Shown: piece by piece, positions 37,758 to 45,557 of the stretch
Position numbering within the stretch: position 1 is the stretch's first letter
How the letters are laid out: each line of letters begins with the position of its first letter
NCBI GenBank assembly: GCA_947167995.1
Contig: CAMVKS010000010.1
Coordinates: 1-64,000 of the forward strand
Direction of reading: 5' to 3'
Source of the DNA: an uncultured Prevotellaceae bacterium
GTDB taxonomy: Bacteria > Bacteroidota > Bacteroidia > Bacteroidales > Muribaculaceae
DNA: 64,000 nt
Notes under the pieces: generated by a model
Seen by the model: the letters and a program-made list of their open reading frames with translations, nothing else
What the model was told of the DNA's origin: nothing
Databases searched by the model: none
Translations under genes and position numbers: made by a program

Positions 37758-39620
37758 ATGCAGAACGAATTTGTGAGCCTGATAAGCAACCAGGCAAAGA
37801 AATATGGCAACCGCGAGGCGTTGCGCTATCGTGATTATGTCACCGACCAGTGGACGTCGATGTCCTGGAACAATTTCAAGCAGGACATAGAGCGTTGCGC
37901 CAACTCTCTGCTCCATGCAGGAGTGGAACCTCAAGGAAAGGTAGCTGTCTTTTCTCAGAACTGCCCCGAAATTTTGATAAGCCACTTTGCGGCATTCTAC
38001 AACCGAGCCATTCCAGTGCCCATCTATGCCACCAGCAGCAAGGATGATGCTGCCTACATCATCAACGACTCGGGTGCACGGGTGCTCATGGTGGGAGGAC
38101 AAGAGCAATATGACATCGCTCTACAGCTACTCGAGGAATGCCCTACCCTAACCCTTGTGGTGGTGATGAACACCAACGTAGAGGTAGAAATCACCGAGCA
38201 CACCACCACCTGGCGCAAATTCCTGAGCGATGGAGCTCAAGCCGGAGACCTGGCGCGGAGCGCATTGACAAAACGCATGGATGAAGGCCGCCCCGACGAC
38301 CTGATGTACCTGATCTACACTTCGGGCACCACAGGCCAGCCCAAGGGTGTGATGCTCACCCACAGCAACTTCAGCGCAGCGATGATGGCACACGGCATGC
38401 GACTCACCTATGTTGACGACAACGACGTGTCGCTCAGCTTCTTGCCACTGAGCCACATTTTTGAGCTTGGATGGACAATGTTCTGCCTTATTCACGGCAT
38501 TGTGGTTGCTATCAACTACAACCCTAAAGACATACAACGTGCGGTCAAGGAAATAAATCCCAACTGCATGTGCAGCGTGCCACGATTCTGGGAGAAGGTG
38601 TACACTGCAATCATGGACAATGTCAACGGTGCCAAACCTGTGGTGAAGACGCTGTTCAAGACTGCGATAAGAGTGGGCAAGATAAGAAACATCAAGTATG
38701 CCCGCAATGGCCAGAAAGCCCCATATCTCATCGAGAAACAATATCAATATTTCGAGAAGAAGGTCTTCTCACGCCTGCGCAAGGCCATTGGCGTGGAGAA
38801 TGGCAAGCTCTTCCCCACCGCCGGAGCAATGCTCAGCGACAACATTACCGAGATGCTGCATGCTGTGGGCATCAACATTGTGATTGGATATGGCCTGAGC
38901 GAGACCAACGCCTCGGTGTGCTTCTACCCCAACACCGGCTGGGAGCTGGGAACCATAGGTGAGCCCATCCCCGGTGTGAAAGTGAAAATCGGTGACCACA
39001 ATGAGATTCTCGTCAAGGGTCCAACGGTGATGCGCGGCTACTACAACAAGCCCGAGGAGACCGCCCAGGCCATCGACAGCGACGGATGGTTCCACACAGG
39101 CGACTGTGGCGAGCTCACCGAGAAAGGGCACCTCATCATGACCGAGCGACTCAAGGACCTGTACAAGACCAGCAATGGCAAGTACATAGCGCCACAGATG
39201 CTCGAGACACTGCTCGCGCAGGACAAATACATGGCTCAAGTGGCAGTGATTGGCGACGGACGCAAGTATGTGAGCGCCCTCATAGTCCCCGACTTCGATG
39301 AGTTGAGCATGTGGGCCACCAAGCGCAAAATCAAGTTCAAGAACAACGAAGAGCTGGTCAACAACCCCAAGATTCACGAGATGATTGAGAAGCTCATCAA
39401 TGAGTATCAGAAGAATCTTGCCAGCTATGAGCAGATTAAACGCTTTGTGCTGCTGCCCCGACCATTCACAATGGAGAGCGGCGAGTTGACCAACACTCTG
39501 AAAATCAAGCGTGCTGTGGTCAACAAGCGCTACGCAAAGCTGATTGACGCGATGTATGCCGTCGACTACCGTCCCAAAGGCAAGAAAGAAGAACAACTGA
39601 ATGTTGATTTTGTTTTTTAA
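37758..39620 (+). CDS. Long-chain fatty acid-CoA ligase
   Basis: 620 residues; AMP-forming synthetase that activates long-chain fatty acids to acyl-CoA. The AMP-binding signature is YLIYTSGTTGQPKGVMLTHS, followed by IGYGLSETNA, DGWFHTGDCGEL and the LKDLYKTSNGKYIAPQMLE hinge with the late lysine. MQNEFVSLISNQAKKYGNRE is the usual N-terminus, so ATG 37758 is chosen over an in-frame TTG at 37728. Confidence 0.93.
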   Translation: MQNEFVSLISNQAKKYGNREALRYRDYVTDQWTSMSWNNFKQDIERCANSLLHAGVEPQGKVAVFSQNCPEILISHFAAFYNRAIPVPIYATSSKDDAAYIINDSGARVLMVGGQEQYDIALQLLEECPTLTLVVVMNTNVEVEITEHTTTWRKFLSDGAQAGDLARSALTKRMDEGRPDDLMYLIYTSGTTGQPKGVMLTHSNFSAAMMAHGMRLTYVDDNDVSLSFLPLSHIFELGWTMFCLIHGIVVAINYNPKDIQRAVKEINPNCMCSVPRFWEKVYTAIMDNVNGAKPVVKTLFKTAIRVGKIRNIKYARNGQKAPYLIEKQYQYFEKKVFSRLRKAIGVENGKLFPTAGAMLSDNITEMLHAVGINIVIGYGLSETNASVCFYPNTGWELGTIGEPIPGVKVKIGDHNEILVKGPTVMRGYYNKPEETAQAIDSDGWFHTGDCGELTEKGHLIMTERLKDLYKTSNGKYIAPQMLETLLAQDKYMAQVAVIGDGRKYVSALIVPDFDELSMWATKRKIKFKNNEELVNNPKIHEMIEKLINEYQKNLASYEQIKRFVLLPRPFTMESGELTNTLKIKRAVVNKRYAKLIDAMYAVDYRPKGKKEEQLNVDFVF

Positions 39621-39736
39621 AGCGCCATTAATAAAATTAAATCTTATAGAAAATCTATAAATTATAGTCTTTCTATATAGTTTTGTAAATAGATAACAGA
39701 AACCTTTTTTATTAACCCCTAAATCATTGAGCTCAG

Positions 39737-40847
39737 ATGATTACAACCGACCAACTAAAAGAGATACAAGAACGCAAGGATGCGTTGAGGAGGTATCTTT
39801 GACGTCGATAACAAGAAAATCCAATTAGAAGAAGAGGAGTTGCGCACTCATGTGCCCGACTTCTGGAGTGACCAAAAGAAAGCCGAACAACAGATGCGCA
39901 AAATCAAGACACTGAAGATGTGGATTGAGAAATGCGCCGAGGTGGAGGCGGCAGTAGGTGAAGTGGAGGTGGGATTCGACTTCGTGAAAGAAGGCGTGCT
40001 CACCGAGGAAGAACTCGACGACCTCTATGCCGACGCCCTCGACAAGATCGAGAAGCTGGAGCTGCGCAACATGCTGCGTCGCGAGGAAGACAAGCTTAGT
40101 GCCATCATGAAGATCAACTCGGGAGCCGGCGGCACCGAGAGTCAGGACTGGGCGTCGATGCTCATGCGCATGTATCTGCGCTGGTGCGAGAAGCACGGCT
40201 ACAAGACAGCCATCCAGCACATGGTCGACGGCGACGAAGCCGGCATCAAGAGTGTGACAATAGGCATCGAAGGCGATTTCGCCTACGGATACCTCAAGAG
40301 CGAGAACGGCGTGCACCGACTGGTGCGTGTGTCGCCCTACAACGCTCAAGGTAAGCGCATGACCTCGTTTGCCTCGGTATTCGTCAGCCCTATGGTCGAC
40401 GACACCATCGAGATTGTACTCGACCCGGCACGCATCTCGTGGGACACCTTCCGCAGTGGTGGAGCTGGAGGACAGAACGTGAACAAGGTGGAGAGTGGTG
40501 TGCGTGTGCGCTACCAGTACAAGGACCCCTACACCGGCGAGGAGGAGGAAATCCTCGTTGAGAACACCGAGACACGCGACCAGCCCAAGAACCGCGAGAA
40601 CGCCCTGCGCAACCTCAAGTCTATCCTCTACAACAAGGAACTCGAGCACCGCCGCGAGGAGCAGCGCAAAATCGAGGACAGCAAGAAAAAGATTGAGTGG
40701 GGCAGCCAGATTCGCAGCTACGTCTTCGATGACCGCCGCGTCAAGGACCACCGCACCAACTACCAGACCAGCAACGTGGGCGCCGTCATGGACGGCGACA
40801 TCGACAACTTCATCAAAGCCTACCTGATGGAATTCTCTACCGACTAA
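39737..40847 (+). CDS. prfB: Peptide chain release factor 2, programmed +1 frameshift
   Basis: The gene starts at ATG 39737; after 21 codons the sequence AGGAGGTATCTTTGAC presents an internal SD-like AGGAGG, then CTT TGA C, the classic RF2 autoregulatory site. Skipping T39800 joins codon 21 to GAC at 39801 and the frame then runs to 40847, giving 370 residues. GGQ is in SGGAGGQNVNKVESGVRV; the stop-recognition tripeptide is SPY (E. coli SPF). RF2 ends translation at UGA and UAA and limits its own synthesis by reading that UGA. Confidence 0.95.
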
Positions 40848-40859
40848 TAATCTCTTCTT

Positions 40860-41505
40860 AAGACAATTAAGTACAATTTGATTGCTTCTTATTATATTAA
40901 GGACAAGATAGTTACGTTCTTATGCTTGTAAACAATAAACAATGTTCAATTTAGAATAGTTACTTTTTAAATTTATATGATTGAGCTTTCTTCATTAAAA
41001 CAAAAAGTCTATGATGTAGTTAGAGCTATCTATGATGTCCATGATGTGTTAGGGCCAGGACTTAACGAATCATGCTATCAAGAAGGTTTACAAGTTGAAT
41101 TGAAAGAGAAAAAGATTCATTTTGTTCGTGAGATGACATTCCATCCCCAATATCGTGGGATTCCCATGGAGGCGACATTTCGTGTGGATTTCATTTGCAA
41201 AGATGATATTGTGGTAGAGTGCAAGGCTGTTTCTGATGTAACAGGCAACCATCGCGCTCAACTATTCAATTATATGAGGCTTTTGAAAAAGCAGTGTGGA
41301 ATATTGGTTAATTTTTACCCATTCTCGGCCGATGTTGAAAGGTATTTCTACGATAAAGAAACCAATCAAATAATAGCCACCGATGGTCATGTGATTTACG
41401 ATTATAACAGAAGAAAATAAAAATCAGATGCAAGAAGTGAGTACATAGTGTAATTCAATTGTCTTTAATAATAAATAAACTTGGATTATTGTCCTTAATA
41501 GTCTT
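40860..41505. mobile_element. Candidate GxxExxY element with inverted ends
   Basis: The left end AAGACAATTAAGTACAAT (40860-40877) and the right end ATTGTCCTTAATAGTCTT (41488-41505) are inverted copies, 16 of 18 positions matching. Inner copies TATTAAGGACAAG (40895-40907) and CAATTGTCTTTAAT (41456-41469) lie in the same mirrored arrangement. The only gene inside encodes a GxxExxY protein. No clear target duplication is visible. Confidence 0.55.
40977..41420 (+). CDS. GxxExxY protein (PD-(D/E)XK_3 family)
   Basis: 147 residues. The family motif is GLNESCY; FRVDFICKDDIVVECKAV carries the D-(x)n-ExK core of PD-(D/E)XK nucleases, and HRAQLFNYMRLLKKQCGILV is the conserved C-terminal helix and strand. 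Members are usually multicopy and of unknown function. The gene is AT-rich compared with prfB and the argB-like gene and lies inside inverted repeats, both signs of mobility. Confidence 0.9.
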   Translation: MIELSSLKQKVYDVVRAIYDVHDVLGPGLNESCYQEGLQVELKEKKIHFVREMTFHPQYRGIPMEATFRVDFICKDDIVVECKAVSDVTGNHRAQLFNYMRLLKKQCGILVNFYPFSADVERYFYDKETNQIIATDGHVIYDYNRRK

Positions 41506-41517
41506 TTTGAAAATTAT

Positions 41518-42288
41518 ATGAGGAAGAAACTTACTATAGTGAATGTGGATGGCGTGGTGGTTGAGGACCCACAGAACCTGCGCGCCCTCATTCGTGACTT
41601 TGCGGCTATCGACGGCCTCAAGCTCTTTGTACACGGCGAGGGCACCATGGCTTCGATGGTCGCCGAGAAGATGGGCATCACCATTCGCCAGACCAGCGAC
41701 GGACGCGACATTATCGACGACCGTGTAATGGACCTCGTGACAATGGTATATGGCGGTCTTGTCAACAAGCGCCTCGTCGCCATCATGCAGTGGCGCGGGC
41801 TTAATGCCTTGGGACTCACTGGAGTGGACCTCAACTTAGTGCTTAGCAATAAAGTGCCTGTCAGGCCAGTGAATGTGGGCCGTGTGGGCACCGTGAGGCG
41901 AGTGAACTCCTCGATGCTCATCAAGCTTCTTGAAGAAGGTGTAGTGCCAGTGGTGGCGCCACTCACTCACGACGGCAAGGGCAACCTGCTCAACGGCGAC
42001 GTTAAGATGTTTGCCTATGAGATAGCGCGCACACTCACCATTGCCTACGATGTCACCATCATCAACCTCCTCAGTGAGGAGAATGGTGTGCTCACCAATG
42101 CCAACAGTGTCATCCCATTGTTGCGCCGAGCTCAGTACAAAGCCATGCGCGATGCAGGAAAAATAAAGCCTGCCGACTACACGATAATCGACAACGCTCT
42201 CTCGGCAATTGACCATGGCGTGAGCGAGGTGGTGCTTATCAATGCGGCGCGATTCAGCGACCTCAATGGCGGCACCCACATCAGATAG
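41518..42288 (+). CDS. Acetylglutamate kinase homologue lacking catalytic lysines
   Basis: 256 residues aligned with ArgB throughout (LVTMVYGGLVNKRLVAIMQW, LNALGLTGVDLNLVLSNKVP, VVPVVAPLTHDGKGNLLN, AIDHGVSEVVLINAARF). The catalytic positions are changed: the KxGG of E. coli K8 reads NVDG, the HGGG loop reads HGEG, the Asp equivalent to D162 falls on Lys in NGDVKM, and the K217 segment reads ADYTIIDNAL. Normal N-acetylglutamate phosphorylation is therefore unlikely; a regulatory or new role is possible. It begins 12 bp from the right end of the GxxExxY element. Confidence 0.8.
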   Translation: MRKKLTIVNVDGVVVEDPQNLRALIRDFAAIDGLKLFVHGEGTMASMVAEKMGITIRQTSDGRDIIDDRVMDLVTMVYGGLVNKRLVAIMQWRGLNALGLTGVDLNLVLSNKVPVRPVNVGRVGTVRRVNSSMLIKLLEEGVVPVVAPLTHDGKGNLLNGDVKMFAYEIARTLTIAYDVTIINLLSEENGVLTNANSVIPLLRRAQYKAMRDAGKIKPADYTIIDNALSAIDHGVSEVVLINAARFSDLNGGTHIR

Positions 42289-42352
42289 CTTTTTATGTTC
42301 TTGTGAGAATCGAGTGAGACTAAGCCTGTTCTCGCAAACTTTCTATACAAGT

Positions 42353-42384
42353 GTGAGCTGAGCATGATATCTTGCTCGGCTCAT
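42353..42384 (+). terminator. Terminator after the argB-like gene
   Basis: TGAGCTGAGCA pairs with TGCTCGGCTCA (one G-T pair) across an 8-nt loop. The rest of the gap 42289-42576 holds only the promoter of the next gene. Confidence 0.6.
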
Positions 42385-42464
42385 ATTGTATATTTATTAA
42401 TCCTCAATGAGTAGTGCGTAAAATGAAATATTTTTATGTTTTTCGTTGATTATTTAAGAATTTG

Positions 42465-42496
42465 TTTGCTATTTCAATTATTATTGCATAATTTTG
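42465..42496 (+). promoter_or_regulatory. Promoter of the 635-residue secreted-protein gene
   Basis: TTTG (42465-42468), a 20-bp spacer and TAATTTTG (42489-42496): an exact consensus match. The leader is about 75 nt. Confidence 0.8.
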
Positions 42497-42576
42497 TTAG
42501 CCAAAACACCACATTTATTAAAAATAATAGTGTTTTTTGAATCATAAAACATTTTTACTAACTAAAACTTAATGCA

Positions 42577-44484
42577 ATGAAAAAAATTTTACTTCTGTTT
42601 GCCATGATGGCAACATTCATTGGTGTAAATGCCCAGAATCCCTATGCCTACAAGCTAAGCGCAGGCAATCAAAACGATGAGGGCATAACAATCAATTACA
42701 CCCTCAACACCACTGCTAAGGCAGTACAGATTCAGCTTTTTGACGGCGAGACGACAGTGAAGGCTATCGACATGTCTGCCGACATGCTCACAGCCGGTGA
42801 TCACGAGTACGTTCTCAACTTTGCCGAGAACCCTGAGATTCCTGTTGGAAAATCAATCTCTTGGAAGGTTGCAGTAACTGGTGAAACAATCGAAGCTCCT
42901 GTAGAAATCACCAATAAGGTGCTCAAGTTCTACTCGCCTGCCGGTGTGGCAGTAGATGTGGATCCTGCGAGTGCCAACTTCGGTACAATGTATGTGAGCG
43001 AGTCGTCAGCAAAAAACACTGCAACTTATTATACAGCACCTGTTAATGGTGGAGTGGGTATTGGACTTTATCAGTTTGACCCACAGTTCAATGGAATCAA
43101 GAACGGAGATGGATTATATGGCTTCAGCTGCGGTATGCAGTCGGCAGGTACCACCCTTGTTGATTGGCGCCCTGCACGCATCCAGATTAGCGATGACGGC
43201 CGCATGTTCATCCTCTCGCAGCGCGTGAACACGGGCTATCCTCTCTATGAGATCAACCGCGAGACATTACAAGCCACTCCTCTGTTTGAAGGAACTCTCG
43301 ACACCTCGACAGGTATCGTTACCAATGGTGATGTCCAGGTTGCTGCTGGTGTGGGCGTTGCCTTCGACGTTATTGGTAGCGGTGAGGATCTCAAGCTGAT
43401 GATGATGACCTGCACCCCAGGTACCACCACAGTTCCTGCCAATTACAAGACCAATGAGTATAACATTGGCACGGCAACAAGCTGGGGCGAGGCTCCAAGC
43501 CGTGCGTTCACTGCTTTTGACGGCAAGGCTATCAACTATGCAGGTATAAACCTGGCCTATGACGGTGCTGGTGGCATCTGGATGAGCCAGTGGCGTGGCG
43601 CTCCCACCGAGGGTGAGCCCAGCTATGCTTATGCCAACCTTGAGAACGATGAACTCGAGTTCCTTGTAACCGACATTTACAGCCGCAACGGTGGTATGGC
43701 ATTCAACAAAGACCACACTCTCATGGTTCGTGGCGAGGCCTACAGCAAAGTTCTTGCAGTTTATGCCGTTGATAATGGCGAGCTCACCAAACTCTATGAG
43801 TACAGCTGCCCAAGCTTCACAGGCTGGAATCACTTCGCATTTGACTATGCCAACAACATCATTGCTTGCGACAACGGCGCTGAGGTGTTTGGCATGATTC
43901 AGCTCCCCAACGAGAATGCTGTGGCCACTCCATGTATCGAAGAATACTACTTCGAGATTCCTGTACCTGAGGTGCCTGGCATCGAGGAACTTTACATCGT
44001 TGGCACGTTCAACAACTGGAATTTTGAGGATGAAGACGGTGGCCGCATAGCAATGGTAGCCAACGAGGAAGGCACCGAGTTCACCGGCACTGTAGAACTT
44101 GAGGAAAACGGCGAGTTCAAGCTCGTTACTCCACGCGAAAGTGGCTGGCAGTGGTTCGGTGGCGAGGCAGATAATGGCTCGTATTTCTTGATCAACAGCG
44201 ATATGCTTGACATCAATATCACTCTGATTGACGGCGCAAACTTCCGTGTTGAAGAAGCTGGTAAATATGACATCAAGGTTATGTCAAATCCTGGCAAAGC
44301 CATTCAAGAGCCTCTCGTGATGGTGGTTAGCAAGAACACTACTACTCCAACTGCAATCACCACCATCAATGGTGACAACAAGGGCGACAACGCTTGGTAC
44401 AACATGAATGGCGTTCGCTTCGAGAACAAGCCCAATGTGCCTGGCATCTACATCCACAACGGCATGAAAGTTGTGATTAAGTGA
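42577..44484 (+). CDS. Secreted protein with SusE-like domain
   Basis: 635 residues with a signal peptide (ILLLFAMMATFIGVNAQ). A large beta-rich N-terminal region (about 20-460) of unknown family is followed by a SusE/SusF-like carbohydrate-binding-type domain (ELYIVGTFNNWNFEDEDGGR, about 470-580) and the tail VPGIYIHNGMKVVIK, a form common at the ends of exported Bacteroidales proteins. It probably works at the cell surface or outside; ligand unknown. Confidence 0.8.
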   Translation: MKKILLLFAMMATFIGVNAQNPYAYKLSAGNQNDEGITINYTLNTTAKAVQIQLFDGETTVKAIDMSADMLTAGDHEYVLNFAENPEIPVGKSISWKVAVTGETIEAPVEITNKVLKFYSPAGVAVDVDPASANFGTMYVSESSAKNTATYYTAPVNGGVGIGLYQFDPQFNGIKNGDGLYGFSCGMQSAGTTLVDWRPARIQISDDGRMFILSQRVNTGYPLYEINRETLQATPLFEGTLDTSTGIVTNGDVQVAAGVGVAFDVIGSGEDLKLMMMTCTPGTTTVPANYKTNEYNIGTATSWGEAPSRAFTAFDGKAINYAGINLAYDGAGGIWMSQWRGAPTEGEPSYAYANLENDELEFLVTDIYSRNGGMAFNKDHTLMVRGEAYSKVLAVYAVDNGELTKLYEYSCPSFTGWNHFAFDYANNIIACDNGAEVFGMIQLPNENAVATPCIEEYYFEIPVPEVPGIEELYIVGTFNNWNFEDEDGGRIAMVANEEGTEFTGTVELEENGEFKLVTPRESGWQWFGGEADNGSYFLINSDMLDINITLIDGANFRVEEAGKYDIKVMSNPGKAIQEPLVMVVSKNTTTPTAITTINGDNKGDNAWYNMNGVRFENKPNVPGIYIHNGMKVVIK

Positions 44485-44632
44485 GAGAAGGACAGAACTT
44501 GTTCATGTCTTTCCGAGCGTGAACAACTTGGAGCGAAGCTCAAAGTTGTGATTGCAGGTGAGAGAAGGACTGAACTTATTCATGTCTTTCCGAGCGTGAA
44601 CAACTTGGAGCGAAGCTCAAAGTTGTGTTCAA
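44467..44632 (+). repeat. Tandem duplication over the 3' end of the SusE-like gene
   Basis: Two near-identical units of 75 and 77 bp begin at AAAGTTGTG (44467 and 44542), and the start of a third begins at 44619. Each unit holds a GAGCGAAGCTC hairpin and a TTGTTCA/TGAACAA pair. The unit begins in the last codons of the SusE-like gene, and the third start restores a KVVFK-stop ending. Confidence 0.85.
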
Positions 44633-44756
44633 GTAATTATGTTCAGTTTTTAAGTTAAAAATGTCTCCATCAGCATTCGTTGGTGGAGATATTTTCTTAC
44701 ATAGTGAATAAAAGTTAAATATTTATTTAGAATTAAATTATATAAATAAAAAAATA

Positions 44757-44764
44757 TAACTTTG
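44757..44764 (+). promoter_or_regulatory. -7 box of the dockerin-protein gene
   Basis: TAACTTTG, 107 bp before the ATG; no good -33 match. Confidence 0.45.
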
Positions 44765-44870
44765 TGACGATAGAAAAAAATGGGTCATGACTGGGGCTAA
44801 AGGGTTCGGCTCTCAAAGCGGCTCATCAGTTATTTTTTCCAGTGAACCCGCCATAAAACACACATCATCT

Positions 44871-45533
44871 ATGATTAAAAATTTACTCTCCTTAGCTGTG
44901 ATGTTTTTAATGTCGATTCCCATAGTGGAAGCACAGACTTTTGAGTTTCGCTACCACGGCGAGTCGCTTGCAGATGGAGCAACGGTGACTATTCAAGCCG
45001 AGGAAGACGAATGGGGTTTTGGAGAGATGGGCTGCTACACCAATCCTAGTTCTGACCCTAACAATGGACTTATCTTGAAAATCCTTTCGGGCAGCCAAAA
45101 CTCAGGAGACGCCACACTTAAAATTGAAGAAAACTCTTTGTTTCCAGAGAGAATTTTGTGGTGCATGGGTGGTAACTGTATGATGGTAATGAATCCATCA
45201 ATAACCAAACCTTTCACTGCTGAGAATGGCATCTGCCTTGTGCAGTTTGATGCCGAAAATATTCAGAGCGAGGGGCATCTACTTGCAACCCTCACTGCTA
45301 CTATTGGCAGTGAGACTCACACTGTGAACATAAAATTTGTTTATGGTGAGCAACCTGCTGTTCCTGGTGATGTGAATGGCGACGGCACTGTGACTGCGGC
45401 CGATATCACTGCCCTTTATGACTTTATGCTCAACAACGACAGCAGCCACATTGTCAATGGAGACCAAACTGGCGACAACATTACCACTGCTGCCGATGTG
45501 ACAGCAGTATATACCATACTCCTGGGAGATTAA
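44871..45533 (+). CDS. Secreted dockerin-tailed protein
   Basis: 220 residues: a signal peptide (LLSLAVMFLMSIPIVEAQ), a beta-rich domain (about 20-155), and a C-terminal type I dockerin-like module (GDVNGDGTVTAADITALYDF and its second repeat GDNITTAADVTAVY) with calcium-loop Asp/Asn residues. ATG 44871 gives the signal peptide; the in-frame start at 44787 adds an unlikely leader. No cohesin partner is encoded in the window. Confidence 0.8.
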   Translation: MIKNLLSLAVMFLMSIPIVEAQTFEFRYHGESLADGATVTIQAEEDEWGFGEMGCYTNPSSDPNNGLILKILSGSQNSGDATLKIEENSLFPERILWCMGGNCMMVMNPSITKPFTAENGICLVQFDAENIQSEGHLLATLTATIGSETHTVNIKFVYGEQPAVPGDVNGDGTVTAADITALYDFMLNNDSSHIVNGDQTGDNITTAADVTAVYTILLGD

Positions 45534-45557
45534 TTAACATTTAAATACTTCACGACA

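Noticed and set aside
37603..37778. Short open frame starting at the repeat in the acyl-CoA synthetase leader
   Set aside because: The codons are made of the repeat itself, and the frame runs past the true start at 37758; a leader peptide cannot be excluded but is not supported.
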